A stretch of DNA of 64,000 nt from Psococerastis gibbosa (GCA_963971405.1 OZ020487.1:38165039-38229038), one strand, 5' to 3'. Positions 18,603 through 30,285 are shown, counted from the stretch's first letter. Notes: generated from the sequence alone by a model not told the origin. Translations and numbers: made by a program.

Positions 18603-20925
18603 GCTTTCGTGTAGAAATAATTAATAATATAATAATATAATATATCAAATAAAGAGGATGGTTGGTACTTACTGTCCTCTTAATTTTTTAAACAAAATAA
18701 TCCGAATAATTGGTTGTTTTTTTTATTTATTTAAAATCCAAGCATTGTTCTTTGTTCCCTTTTTGCATAGTATTACCATTCAATAGTGCCTCAGCTACCA
18801 TTGAATAAATTACAGAAACCGTAAAAAATGAATATGTCTGCACTTTAGAATTAGATCATTTATCGAAAGTCTTTTCAATTAGAATGAAAGTCACATTATT
18901 TCATCTATCATCTGTAATTAAATAAATGAAATATACAGTTAAATACTTGTATACCAAAATAATGAACCAGCGTTTCAATGCTAGGGCTGTAAAACCTTTT
19001 CTAACACTTGTCTAGTGTTGTCTAACCCTCCTGTTCCTGCTTTACGTACACGGTATCTGAAGTGTGGGATTTGAGGCAAGCTCTACAATATTAGGCTGTG
19101 GGTCAAATCCTTACTAACTTACATATTAGGATATTGATGATGTTTTAGTATGTCCGCGGGAAAAATTACAAAATTCAACAATCAACACTAGAGAGATTGG
19201 TTTGTTAATGTGTAGACCTAAATAGATTTTCCATACTATAAATGCATTGCACAGGATATTTAAATCGTAAGAAAATGTAAAGAATCCCCCTTGCCACGTC
19301 AGATAGACCCTTCTTATGCTGACAATATAATTAGCATGTCCAATGTACTTTCAAAATTTTTATTTTTCTCAAAGAAAACTTTTTCTTTTTCTTAAGTCCT
19401 CAACTTTGATAAAAATTGAAGAAAAAGAATTGGGTGGAAATTTTTTGAGAAATTTAAGAAGCCTAAGACTTTGTATACCTAAGAATGTGTAGGATGAGTC
19501 TTTTAAATTGTAACATTTCGATATGGGCAACCAAGTTTTCTAATGAGTAATCTAAAACTCCCGCCCATCTGCCTCCTTATCTCCCCTAAAACCAAGGCGG
19601 AGCTCATTTTTTCAACAAAGGTAAAATTATAATCAATTTTTCTTTTCATTAGAAGTAAGATTTTTCTTTCTTTTCCCCATGAGAGCTGCGGGCATGGGGT
19701 GTAAAAATGATTAATTATGACTTTCATGCTGTATTTTCTCACTTTTAAGAAAGAGCACCTAATTTTAGAAGCCGATGGGCTCTAATATAAGTGAAGTATA
19801 TAGCAACTATTACCCATCCTTCAAGGCCCAGACCAAGGAAAATACATTATTGTGTAAATCCTGATCTATCTTTGAGGTTTAAATTTTAACATTGGTGTTT
19901 TTACTTCAAATATAGCATTTTAACTGGGGGTAACGTAAAATTTTAGCCAACAGAATAATCCACATCTTCTTAATGAAAAATCAAAGTCCCCATAATGTGG
20001 AATATTTTTTTTTTAAGGTGATCGACCGATTCAATATGCTAGTGAAAAAAGTTTATTAGAAAATAAATAGAAAATAGAGAGGTACCAGGGAAAACGTCTT
20101 TATACACCTATTTAATTTTTACTTCTAAAATAGCATTTTAACTGGGAGTAACTCCTGTCATTGTAATCAATATTCATTGATAGATTACATTTTTGCTAAA
20201 TTGCGTGGTAGGCTATATCAGGACAATAATTAAGTTCCAGGTTATGATAAAATCAATATCGCGGATAAAAGTTTTATGAAAATTTTACATGGTTTAATAA
20301 CATGTCGGACTTGACTTTTAATTTGTAGCATGTTTAGCTTAGCTTCCATATTAGTGAATCAGGTAGGCTACCCATACTTTTGTTTATTTACTAATTATGG
20401 TACCATATAATTTTTGTAGCCTACAATTAACCGTTTTCCTTCAATATTGACAGGTGCCTACTAGAACGCCATGCATTTTACTCATTCGACAACAATAAAA
20501 TCGTGTATTTCTTGTGAAATTGGTTTACGGAGATATACGAGACCTAACTGGTAATTTGAACAATGTTTTTTAATCGTGTGTCTACACATAAACTGCAATT
20601 ATGGCATGATTGTGTAGGCTTAAGGCACTAAAATGTGCGTGCGCGGGGAACCTGGCTTTCCATCAGCCGTCTTATTAAAAATGTAAATTAAGTTCATAGT
20701 TATAATGCTTGTTATACGTACAGTTGTGTGAAAAGACCAAGCGTTTCCGTCGATAAGAATTACTGATAACTTCTCTGTTCTACTGCAAATTTGATGTAAA
20801 TCGTAAAAATTACGACTTATATTAATGGGTATTCACAATGCGTTCTGAATCATGAATAGCAGGGGAAACATATTAACTGTAATGGTAAAGAGTCAATTTA
20901 CATTCTGACTGTAAAGACGTTCATA
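18603..20925. other. long unassigned AT-rich stretch
   Basis: No gene or shared repeat recognised. It contains a weak direct repeat, ATAGCATTTTAACTGGG near 19912 and again near 20132, about 220 bp apart. Confidence 0.4.
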
Positions 20926-20929
20926 CAAT

Positions 20930-21052
20930 ACATCAATTAAACAATCAATACATCAATACAATCAATAAATCAATACATCAATACAATCAATACATCAGTG
21001 CATCAATGCATTAATATACAATCAATACATCAATACAACAATCATATAGACG
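20930..21052. repeat. imperfect tandem repeat, ATCAATACATCAATACA units
   Basis: About 120 bp of alternating CAATCAATA and CATCAATA units with scattered substitutions; minisatellite-like. Confidence 0.75.
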
Positions 21053-21752
21053 ATCAAACTGTAGGATCCATCCAATCACCAGTTACTAGTTAGGGTTTCA
21101 TCCAACGATAATAAAATAAAATAGATGGCGCCAAACTATTACTTATAGTAGGGAAACGTAAGAGGAAATCTGGCAACCTCACAATGGGTTAGACAGCAAC
21201 TAAAGGAAGCGTTTCTTCGTTGTAGGGTTCCAACCATAGAAATTAAATTAACTAGAATGGCAGGAGCATTACGGGACACCCAATAATCATAAGCCAACTA
21301 TCAGAAATATGTACCAACGTAAAAAATATTGAAGTCTTAAAAATTGTAGCATAGCCAAATGGATACCCAGCAACGTTGAATATTTGTATTAATATGTTTA
21401 ATCCCAATTAACAAACCGCTTCACTAAAAAAAAAAGTTGTTGGTATCCTCGCGGGAAAAAATCCAATCCTCTATCAACTGGCAAAACCCTTAAACTCCAA
21501 AAAAAAATATGAATGCCTCTATCGTTTAAATAGAAAAGAATCTAACTCCAAGGTGTTTGATTTGGCGTGGAAATAGCATTAACTCCAGCAGTAAACAAAG
21601 CTGCTACCTATGGAAGGATGGTGGCATGACAGGAAATTAATTTGGCATCATCGTAGTACAATTTCTATAGAATATTCATTTTTTAAAACGGTTTTTGTCT
21701 CTCTTCAAAATGCACCATTTTAGAGTTAAGCGGTTTGCTAATGATGGTATCG

Positions 21753-22206
21753 ATGTGTAAATTGCAGTCTATGCAGTTTAAAACGAAGATGTTCTTAGCC
21801 GAAAATCGCCGTCACGTCCCATCTGAACCATCAGTGCTGGAATGTTTTGAATTTTGGAGAGAACTCGTACCTCCCAATTCAAGACTTCAGAAACTCTTTA
21901 TAGCGGAAGAGCTAGCTCGTTTAATGCGATATCATTAACTAGGGCCTGCCGGTGCTCCATATTGCACTGAAATACAGCATATGTAGATTGCAGTCTATGT
22001 AGTTTAAAATGAAGATGTTCTTCGCCGAAAATCGCCGTCACTTCCTAACTGAACCATCGGTGCTGGAATGTTTTGAATTTTGGAGAAAACTCGTACCTCC
22101 CTATTCAAGAATTCAGAAACTCTTTATAGCGGAAGAGCTAGCTCGTTTAATGCGATATCATTAACTGGGACCTGCCCACCCACCATACCGCACTGGAACA
22201 CAGCAT
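21753..22206 (+). repeat. two-copy tandem duplication (about 227 bp) carrying a short ORF
   Basis: Units 21753-21980 and 21981-22206 align throughout, from ATTGCAGTCTATG to ACAGCAT. Both keep an open frame ending in LFIAEELARLMRYH and a TAA. Of the codon differences I compared, most are replacements rather than silent, so retention of the frame is not evidence of selection. No family recognised. Confidence 0.6.
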
Positions 22207-22871
22207 TTTTCCGGGAAACGGAATTTAAAGTAGAGAAAGATTTCAAGTTTTTACATTAAGAATCTGTTGGTAAAGTCGACTTTGAAGCAGCTTACAGTTT
22301 CAAATTTTTACAAAGATAGCGCGTAACATAAGCAAAACAGATGAAACTAGCTGTTTCGTACCTGAGAAATCGCTAAGGTACTTAGAATTTGAAAATCTTT
22401 TTGCCCTCTTGAACAGAATTCATGGTTTGTTTCGGAGTAGGATGCTTTCTCGTATTCCTCGCCTCCCAAATTCGTTTGCATTTTGGAGAGTTTATTGTTG
22501 GTTAACTACAAAAAGCATCTGGTTTTTCGAACTGTCCTTATTTAACCAGAGTTTAGTTAGTGCCGTCGATTTTTGGCTTTTAGGCGGAGGACACCGCGAG
22601 GCGCTACTTCCGGACTTGGTGTCAATGTTAAGTTCAAGCAGTAGCCGACAGTACTTCAGAACGTGTTGATTCACATTCACGTAAATGTTGGACATAGAAA
22701 CCACCAAAATTAGAGTCAATAATATTGAAAACATTTATTGGCCAAAATATTGGTACTTTTACAAGGGCTAAGCGACCATGTAGGGGGCTGTGCACAATAA
22801 AAGAACTTTAATCATTAATTAATTAAATATTTGTTCTTGTGTTTTGTTTTTTTGTAAATGTAAGATGTAAG
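22207..22871. other. unassigned stretch
   Basis: Short overlapping ORFs (22409-22669 plus; 22492-22734 minus) without recognisable features. Confidence 0.4.
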
Positions 22872-23013
22872 CAAAGCCATGCCCCGGTTTTTGTATGGGG
22901 GGGTTGGCAATTTTTTGTATACGTATTTTATTAAGGAAAGTCCATTCTATCCAAGCCCTTTTATTTCGGAGGGGGCCCGGACCTCTTGGACGACCCCCCT
23001 GGGCACGGCCAAG
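22872..23013. mobile_element. hAT MITE
   Basis: Inverted ends CAAAGCCATGCCC and GGGCACGGCCAAG with a perfect 8-bp duplication, GATGTAAG (22864-22871 and 23014-23021). A relative is at 27436. Confidence 0.82.
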
Positions 23014-23280
23014 GATGTAAGTGCTATATTTGTGTAGCCTATTGTATTGTTCTTTCACTCATCAATATAATTTATTCGGATTCTGATAGTCACTAACTGT
23101 GTTCAGGATTCGACTCAAGGAGCATCTAATTTCAAATATTACATAGGCTAGGATATATTCGAACAGCCCCATGCTTGTGTGTGTGAGTGAGTGTCTGAGT
23201 GAGTGAGAGTTTTAGTCTTAGGGAATTTTTTATTTTTTTTCTAACCTTGTACTGCAAATGTATACTGTTTTTGTTGCTGG

Positions 23281-23377
23281 CCCCTAGTTGAGTGCAAGAG
23301 GGGGCCTTATATGGCCCTATCTCCGCTAGGGTGGTCTCAGCTATAATAAAGTCATTATTTATTTATTATTTATTCAT
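23281..23377 (+). mobile_element. tRNA-Glu SINE 3' fragment
   Basis: TAGTTGAGTGCAAGAGGGG to AATAAAGTCATTATTTATTT matches the 3' half of 59198-59430, including the ATTT-rich tail. Confidence 0.55.
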
Positions 23378-24501
23378 AGTTATCAGCAGAGTTGGGGGCT
23401 TCTTTACAGTTTGGGGCAGTTTTACCTCTAACTTGAAAAAAAAAATGTCTCTCATACGTTCGCACTGTACGTGTCGCTGTGTCATGACCCAGGGATCTTC
23501 TTATATTTTCCTCAATTTCTGGTAAATTTTACAATTAAAATCTCAGGTGTCAGAGGTACTGCTCTTTATTGAGCACTTTACATAGATGGATCTATAGGTC
23601 TAGTTAAAGTTGAAAAAGTGCCTTTTTTATATTTTACTATTTGATATATTTTGTCAACAAAGGACATTCTGTCTTGGGCTTATCAGCAGGGGGGGGGGGG
23701 GCCTTGAACCCTATGGACCATCAACCGGGCCGAAAATTAAACCAGTCAACTTTTTATAAGGGGCTCTACTGTATATTATTTAAAATACGAAATTTCCCAG
23801 TTTATATATACGTATCTTAGATAATCCGGTGTTTATAGCTTGTTCACTGGGGTTGATTATGACGTCCCCTCCCACCTCCTGCGGCAAAAGTTGTTTGGTA
23901 AAGTTGCAGATCGTGGGAATGGGCAGCTTTGAACCAGCCTGGGAGCGAGGGATCACGGGAAAATGATCTCTCACCACCCCCCCCCCCTCTCTCCCTTGCC
24001 AAACCACCCCTCCTTCCTACCTCTACTACGTAAACTTTTGATCACAAACATTGCATAGCGTAGCCCAACGAACCATAGACAGACCCCCTTGGTTATCAAA
24101 ACTCCCAGCTTTGGCAGGAACTTTCAGCGAACTACCTGCCAGCAGTCTATTAAAATATGAATAGATGGACTTTCACGACGTCAGTAGACCTATATTATAT
24201 TTTTATAGTAAAATATTACATTAGTACATTTTCTTTCTCTCTTTCTTTCTTCTTTCTAGGTACCCGTGTTGTGCTGACAAATGTCCTAAATGGCATAATA
24301 AGAATCTGGGCCGCTAGGTCTAAAGGTAATACGCGTGTGTACCAGTGTACCTATGGCCTGCTGTCATCAATTGTGCGTCATTATTAGCCAATCAGAGCGC
24401 TAGTTACATGTATTTTTGACTACTGATGGGTAGGCTCCTTGAAGTGATAAAAGACTTGTAACGGCGACTAAGAGGACAATTCTCAGTTACCAGATGAAAG
24501 A
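23378..24501 (+). other. unassigned stretch with one possible splice acceptor
   Basis: At 24236-24260 a strong pyrimidine tract (TCTTTCTTCTTTCTAG) precedes an open frame TRVVLTNVLNGIIRIWAARS, and AAAGGTAATA about 70 bases later could be a donor. It could be a small exon, but no partner exons were found. G- and C-runs occur at 23685 and 23977. Confidence 0.25.
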
Positions 24502-24847
24502 TGTTGTTGTTTCCACTGCTTTCAGCATTTCTGCTTTAAGCAACCCTGTCAGCCTGGCTGGGGGAGTGAGTCTGTTTGTTAACTTGAGGCTTCCTAAGGG
24601 CAGACTCTTTCATCTCGGGGGAAAGGGGAGTTGACTGACAGCGTGGACCTCCTGATTATGGTGTATTCCGAACCACTTGAAGAACATGGTAAAGTCACAC
24701 GATTAAATCGGAGGTGACCAGGACTCGACACGTACTTATACTGCATAAGCGCGTTATCATGTCCCACCATGTTCCCCTGCCAACGCTGTGCACACTACCA
24801 AGTGTTTGAAACATGCTCTGTTCGAATGGAATCAACATGGTAAGGCC
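24502..24847 (-). mobile_element. 5S rRNA-derived SINE, long form
   Basis: The body is that of 3180-3538, with a (TTG)-type tail at the left and ACCATGTTGATTCCAT (minus strand) at the head. The duplication GTTACCAGATGAAAGA / GTTACCAGACGAAAGA (24486-24501, 24848-24863) has one mismatch. The first bases of the head (GCCAACG) are lost. Confidence 0.75.
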
Positions 24848-25189
24848 GTTACCAGACGAAAGAAGAAAGAACTACTAAAGAAGATGGTAAGAGAGCAACT
24901 ACAAAAATGCTATTAGGGTAAGTGTTTATTTAATTAGTTTAATTAATTAAATAGTTTATTTAATCTTTGTGTTCTATTGTATTGTATGTACAGCCTCCTA
25001 CATGGTGAAATAAAACCATAACCCCCGGATTGCTGATAGTCTGGAATGATTTTGGAAAAAAGATGCTTTACAGTTTCATGGTCAGACTTTCTCTTACACA
25101 ATAAGAAAACACTGCGTGTAAATACAGGGCGGAGCTTATGTTTTTACTGCTCATAAAATAATTTTACCTAGCACCCGCTAATTATAAAG

Positions 25190-25290
25190 ACTTTCACGGC
25201 TGGAGTCAGATGATGATGATAAGGAGAATCTGAAAGTGCTTCCAAGCGTTTCGCCAACAACTGCGGTTGACACCTTCAGTGGCATTACGT
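25190..25290 (-). mobile_element. fragment of hammerhead-like inverted-repeat family
   Basis: TTCCAAGCGTTTCGCCAAC and GGTTGACACCTTCAGTGGC on the plus strand are the reverse of the family core found at 29.2 kb. Only one arm is present. Confidence 0.5.
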
Positions 25291-25499
25291 AGCTACTTGG
25301 ACTGTGTCTAAGTATGACTACGTGTTGTAATTGTAATGGTAACGGTATTTCTTGCATATTATGAATGGGATGACCTTAGCCTCTCATATGATTTATCAAA
25401 TGCAAATAAAGGCTTATCACAGTATTACCAGTATTATAATGTTATTATCAGCTTTCAAATTGACCAATGATCAGCAGCCCGGTTAATACTGATCACAAG

Positions 25500-25610
25500 C
25501 CTAACTTAACCTGGGGATAGAAATGTGAACAGAACAATTTTAGAGTAGTATTTTGCATTCTAAAATTCTTTTGTTTACATTATAACCCCAGGTTAAGTTA
25601 TACCTTAAAC
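25500..25610. mobile_element. palindromic MITE-like element, CTTAACCTGGGG ends
   Basis: CTAACTTAACCTGGGGAT and ATAACCCCAGGTTAAGTTA form inverted arms around an interior with TTCTAAAATTCTTTTGTT. It is related to 425-565 and 36085-36215. Confidence 0.55.
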
Positions 25611-26204
25611 GGGATGGTAGGCTAGCAGTCATTTAACATTCGCAGTAACCTGAAAACCCGCGGTTTCATTAAATGCGTGAGCTGTGAGTGCTGATTTTTC
25701 ATTAAATTACAATACAATAGTGGTTAAAAGTGCATACGGAAACAATATTTATAGCAAATTATTGCACGCAGGCCTAGGAATTAGTTTTTTTTTTAACTCC
25801 AGTTATTATAATTTTATTCAGTATTTCAGTACACTTTTCCTGATTACAATTAAATACTAATAAGATATGCGGATTATAATAATTGGGGAAATAAAAACTA
25901 AACCTATTGCAGGTTGATACTTTACAAGGTAGTTTTAGTATTTTTTAATCGCCTGGGAGAAATCCGAAAATTGGACAACTCTCAAGATCGTAACTGTATA
26001 ACTCTAGAGGAATTGTTTAATTTATGGTGGCAGTAAACTGTAATTATGAGGTGTAAATCTCATGTGAAGGCTCTGTGACGGACATTCGATGCGAGTGCCG
26101 AACGCCTCGCAGGAAAAAATAATTAAAAGACAACCGTAGGGGGAAAACTTATAGCTGTACAACATCAAATTACAAATTAAAAATAACATAATAACGAAGG
26201 GGGC
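25611..26204. other. unassigned stretch
   Basis: Nothing recognised. Confidence 0.4.
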
Positions 26205-26405
26205 AGATGAATCCGGGCTAATCGGCCGTGGTCGATTGGAAAGAAGTCTTCCAAAAGCTGTCAGTTGCTACGGTACCTCCGCGATACAAACTTAGAACTA
26301 GAAGTGTACGTAGTGCCACTGAAGATGTCGACCGCAGCTGTTGACGAAACATTTGGAAGACTTCTTTCCAATCGACCAGCATTAGCCCGGATTCTTCTGT
26401 CCCCC
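26205..26405 (+). mobile_element. hammerhead-like inverted-repeat element
   Basis: Arms GAATCCGGGCTAATCGGCC...GATTGGAAAGAAGTCTTCC and their inverse, ending in AGCCCGGATTC. The right arm has the core CTGAAGATGTCGACCG...TGTTGACGAAAC. Other copies: 29018-29295, 34158-34320, 51325-51535. Confidence 0.65.
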
Positions 26406-26599
26406 GTATTAAATTAAAAATAGATCGGAGAACTATAAAAAATATCACATCCCTCAGAAGAAATGCTCCTCTACGCTACCTGTTGACAAATGATGATTCT
26501 GAATAATAATAAATAATTATTTTTAATACCGATTGGCAACAAACAATGGTGGAACTTGGTCTGTAACCAAAATAACGATAAATGAAGCTGTTGGTTTCC

Positions 26600-26715
26600 A
26601 GAGGCAGGAACTCAAAAACTGTGGCCAATCGGCGTTCTTCTTTAAATGCCTCTTCTATCAAATATTGGCGATCATCATGGCAATTTGGACCTTGGAGACT
26701 ACTGCTCTGAAAAGA
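26600..26715 (-). pseudogene. 3' end of a second non-LTR RT family
   Basis: On the minus strand, a coding end reading AVVSKVQIAMMIAN is followed by tandem stops and the 3' UTR TAGAAGAGGCATTTAAAGAAG. The same ending occurs at 31484, 42088 and 53405. Confidence 0.55.
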
Positions 26716-26817
26716 AAGCTTACTGGTCAAAGAAAGTGCTCATATTTATTATCCAAAATGGACAAAGTTACAATTATAGAAAAGCTTATTGAGTATTTAC
26801 AGTTAATCTACAGTATA

Positions 26818-27075
26818 ACCAAAATTAGAGGATATAGAAAAACTGGACTTGGCGGGATTCGAACCCATGATCTACGCCTAACCGTGGAGTAGCAGATATA
26901 CATCAACTGTTCTTGTGCGGGCTTGTGGTCGACCGGTTAAGACGACGCCTCGGTTAGGCGTAGATCGTGGGTTCAAATCCCGCCAAGTCCGGTTTTTGTA
27001 TATCCTCTAATTTCGGTTATAACGTGGAGGTTACCTCTTCATCCAAAGTTCATTTAATGTCAGTGTTGAATATAC
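26818..27075. mobile_element. foldback SINE-like element with tRNA-like arms, copy 1
   Basis: Left arm AAATTAGAGGATATAG...TGGACTTGGCGGGATTCG is the inverse of the right arm, ...CCCGCCAAGTCC...TATATCCTCTAATTT. The right arm holds a complete tRNA-like cloverleaf (26919-26990); the left holds only its 3' half, on the opposite strand. The tail (GGTTATAAC, CATTTAATGTCAGTGTT) also follows the copy at 38335 and is found alone at 53320. Confidence 0.65.
26919..26990 (+). ncRNA. tRNA-like cloverleaf (SINE head or tRNA pseudogene)
   Basis: The 72 bases fold with a 7-bp acceptor stem (GGGCTTG with CAAGTCC), a D-arm of three pairs (GTC/GAC), a 5-bp anticodon stem (ACGCC/GGCGT) and a T-arm (GTGGG/CCCGC). 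The T-loop sits in the B-box GGTTCAAATCC. The anticodon loop TCGGTTA lacks the universal U33 (C here), and no CCA is encoded. It lies inside a foldback repeat, so a functional tRNA gene is unlikely. Confidence 0.45.
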
Positions 27076-27174
27076 TCCACATAATACTGCACTATAATGT
27101 GTAATCTACAGTAGCCTACCATTTGATTGTAAATTTAAGAAAGAAAATGAGCTGATTCATTTATATAGAGTTTT

Positions 27175-27345
27175 TTTTTTTTAAAGATAAGATAAATCGC
27201 ATACAAACAATTTAATGAATGTATCCGATTGACCTTTTCAGTCGCCTCTGTAGGTTATTACCCGTGATGAGTACGACACGTCTCCGATTGCATGGCGTGT
27301 AAAGACTCGCACAAGTGCAAGCACGTTACCACCCGGCCATCGAAA
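27175..27345 (-). mobile_element. SINE-B, near full length
   Basis: The plus-strand view starts with poly-T, then GCATACAAACAATTTAATG, and ends CCACCCGGCCATCGA. On the minus strand it therefore begins TCGATGGCCGGGTGGTAACG (A-box) and ends in poly-A. Copies: 34715, 35015. Confidence 0.65.
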
Positions 27346-27435
27346 ATAAGAAGATAAGAAGAATAAGATTGTTTCATATTGTAATATTCATATTATTCAT
27401 TTTAACAGAATATATTGCAGCTATAATACATGCAT

Positions 27436-27584
27436 CAAGGCCGTGCCCAGATTTTGATTTTGGGGGGGGGGGGCAATTTTTTTTTAACGTAATTTCTTAA
27501 TGAATTAATGGATAAATTCTCAAAAATTTATTTCGGGGGGGGGGGGTCCGGACCCCATGGACCACCCCCCTGGGCACGGCCATG
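27436..27584. mobile_element. hAT MITE, CAAGGCCGTGCCC ends
   Basis: Inverted ends CAAGGCCGTGCCCAG and CTGGGCACGGCCATG, two internal poly-G runs. No clear 8-bp duplication. Confidence 0.65.
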
Positions 27585-27685
27585 TACTTATGCACAGCAT
27601 TGAATTCCACAACTTATCAAAGAGAAAAGATAGAAGATATAAAGTTGTGGTACCTTACATAAAGAACCGGTCCGAGTTCACTCGA

Positions 27686-28492
27686 ACATGCTTTCCAATT
27701 TATCAAAATTATTAGATAGAGGAAATTAGTAATTTTATGGCAAATATTTTTCCTATGGTTAAATTTCCGATATCTCGGGGGGGGGGGGGGGTGGTTGTCC
27801 ACCTGACGTCACTGGAAGTGAGGTAAATTCTCGATAGGTCAAACAAACACATTAATTACCACACAGCAATAATGGCAGGGCATGCAATGCATTTGAGCGC
27901 GAATTTTCTATCATTTTTTTCAAAAAATAATTTTTTGGGCAAAACCAAATATTTTTTTGGGAAAGCAACCTATCCGGTTTCGTTACTCAATTTAACACCT
28001 AAAACATGCTTGAAGGTAGAAATCATCGATAGAAAGGTTTCGCATTTTTTAGTCATTTTTTCATTAAATTTTAGTTATTTTTATTTTTTTACCCCCAGAA
28101 GCAAACTATCAAGGGGCAAGCGACCCCCCGCATTTTGTCAACATTAATAACGACTACAATATACGAGAATTTAAAAGAAATCGTTGGAGCCGTTTTTGAG
28201 AAATAATTTTTTTAGACGTTTTTTTGGAGTTATTTGAAAATAAAAACCCCCCAAATTGAGTTAGGCCAAAAAAAAAAAATGGTCCCGAGGTATGATTTTT
28301 GTGAACCTACATGCCAAATTTCACTCAAATCCACTGAGTAGTTTGCCCGGAAATCGACGAACAGACAGACAGACCGACAGACAGACATTTTGTAAAAACC
28401 ACTCAAAACGTGTAAATCCGTTGAAATCTCGGAATCGAAAATTTCGGCCATCACAAAGCTTTCCTTATACTACGTATAAATTGGAAAGCAAA
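27686..28492. mobile_element. TIR element with TGCTTTCCAATTTAT ends, copy 2
   Basis: Same ends and order of segments as 11690-12436, including a (CAGA)n-like tract at 28362-28386. The left part contains an extra stretch with a poly-G run near 27777, possibly a partial hAT MITE insertion (ends near TGACGTCACTGGAAG). Confidence 0.65.
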
Positions 28493-28899
28493 AAGCATAA
28501 AACTGCACAAACAGAATTAGCAGTTTTAGCACTCTCTGTAATGACGTGTCCATCATAAGCTAAGAACAATTTGGGATAATATTTAATTTGAGGGTTAATG
28601 TTGTTTTTCTTAACAATTTATGTGTGAAATGAATAATGGTAGAAGTTATGTGTAAGTACTTTTTATAAATGCGTATTGTTGAAACGACACGCAAGTCCAA
28701 CTGAAGTAATCTGTGGAGGAATCTTGGTCCTGTTCCAGTCTACATTTGAAAATTTCTCTGAATTATGACAACCATGTTTTAAAGCGCTTCAGATTCAGTA
28801 GTTAGGTAGTCATAAAAAATTAATGAATGCATTGTTTCACTCGTAGATACTACTAATAGTGAGATTGAGGTAATCGTAAAAAACTTCTCGACTTAGAGG
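28493..28899. other. unassigned stretch
   Basis: Nothing recognised. Confidence 0.4.
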
Positions 28900-29680
28900 A
28901 AATAATGCGTTAAAGTAAATTACAGTGACCGTTACTAATAAACACTGTAATTTTTTCACTTTGTAATACTTTATACACATTTCCCTGTTGACGATAGTGA
29001 CGTCACATCATATTGTAACAGCAATGACTTTCACGGCCGGAGTCGAATGAAGAACTAGCAGAATCCGGGCGTGGTCGATATGAAAGAGAACTTCCAAGCG
29101 TTTCGTCAACATCTGTGGTCGACATCTTCAGTGGAACTGCGTAGACTTCTATGGTTATCGCTGCTGAGCCTCCGAGATACAATATTAGAAGTCTACGCAA
29201 TTCCACTGAAGATGTCGACCGCAGATGTTGACGAAACGTTTGGAAGTTCGCTTTCATTTCAACCACGGCCCATCAGCCCGGATTCTACTAGTTCTTCACA
29301 TCATATTGTATATCATTTATTACTAATAAAAAATAATGCATTTATTGCTGATAAACACTTATTTTTCCACCGTTTATTACTTTAAACAAATTTCACTGTT
29401 TACGATGGTCACGTGACATATTGTATACCATTTATAACTAATTAATAATAATACATTTAATACAAATAAACACTAATTTTTCCAGCTTGTAATACTTTAA
29501 ACATATTTCACTGTTTATGATGGTCACGTAACATAGTATTTTATTTAGTACTATTAAGTAATACAATTATTATTAATAAACACTGTAATTTTTTCACCTT
29601 CTATTATTTTCAACACATTTCAGTGTGTTCGATAGTCACGTGACATAGAATATAACATTTATTACTACGTGTCGTCGAAT
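28900..29680 (+). repeat. tandem satellite, about 110-120 bp units, with CACGTG motif
   Basis: Four diverged units, each with AATAAACAC, TTTTTCCA/C, a CACATTTC-like block and ending around GATGGTCACGTGACAT. Starts are near 28937, 29351, 29465 and 29575. The first interval becomes about 121 bp once the 293-bp insertion with its duplication (29018-29310) is removed. Confidence 0.65.
29018..29295 (+). mobile_element. hammerhead-like inverted-repeat element, inserted in satellite
   Basis: It is flanked by a 15-bp duplication, TCACATCATATTGTA (29003-29017, 29296-29310). The arms are inverted copies, joined by a short spacer with CTCCGAGATACAATATTAG. The right arm reads CTGAAGATGTCGACCGCAG then ATGTTGACGAAACG; the left carries the same core on the minus strand. 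The long duplication suggests retroposition. Confidence 0.72.
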
Positions 29681-29689
29681 TCATTAAAA

Positions 29690-30154
29690 TTATATTTAAT
29701 ATATTGACTAGGCAGGTAGGTCAAGCAAAATACTCCAAGACGTCCACCTAGTCCCATGACAGTGATCAAAGCAATGTAAATAAATAAATAAATAAATATA
29801 TATATATATATATTTCTATTAAATTATTAGGGCTCTATATTAGACAGGTATTGTCACCCGCCATGTTGCATCCATTATTAGTCTGGTGTATAAGCCAAGC
29901 ATTGGGTGTTTACCTATTTATTTTTAGACATTTATCGTTGTTTATTTATTATTATTATATAAAAAACTAATTAGGGAAGTGTTTAATAAAAAAAATACTA
30001 AAACGTGTATTCGTTTTTTTCAATATTTTTCAATCTTTTACTTTTCTTACAATACTTACCATATAGGAAATATGGGATACAACATGGCGGATGACAATAC
30101 CCGGGTATATAGTGCCTTATAAATTATACAATACAAGTAGTCAACAATCAACAA
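29690..30154. other. unassigned stretch with AT microsatellite
   Basis: (AAAT)n/(AT)n at 29779-29812; otherwise nothing recognised. Confidence 0.45.
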
Positions 30155-30285
30155 TACCTCCGAACTAATCGCGTGACTTCACTGTGTTTCCCAAGTGGTT
30201 CGGAATCCACTATAATCAGGAGGTCAACTGTCCTATGGGCCCACACCGTGGTCTGGGACTGTGTCCAACCATACTACTACTAATC
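30155..30285 (+). mobile_element. 5S-derived SINE, short form, 5'-truncated
   Basis: Begins at CCTCCGAACTAATCG and continues AAGTGGTTCGGAATCCACT to the (ACT)n tail. The 5S-like head is absent. Confidence 0.6.

Noticed and set aside
26919..26990. A functional tRNA gene
   Set aside because: Complete cloverleaf but lacks U33, lies in a foldback repeat, and is accompanied by truncated copies; treated as a SINE head.
29003..29385. Similar ORFs on opposite strands (MKANFQTFRQHLRSTSS and MKENFQAFRQHLWSTSS)
   Set aside because: The two arms of one inverted repeat read in both directions; not a protein family.
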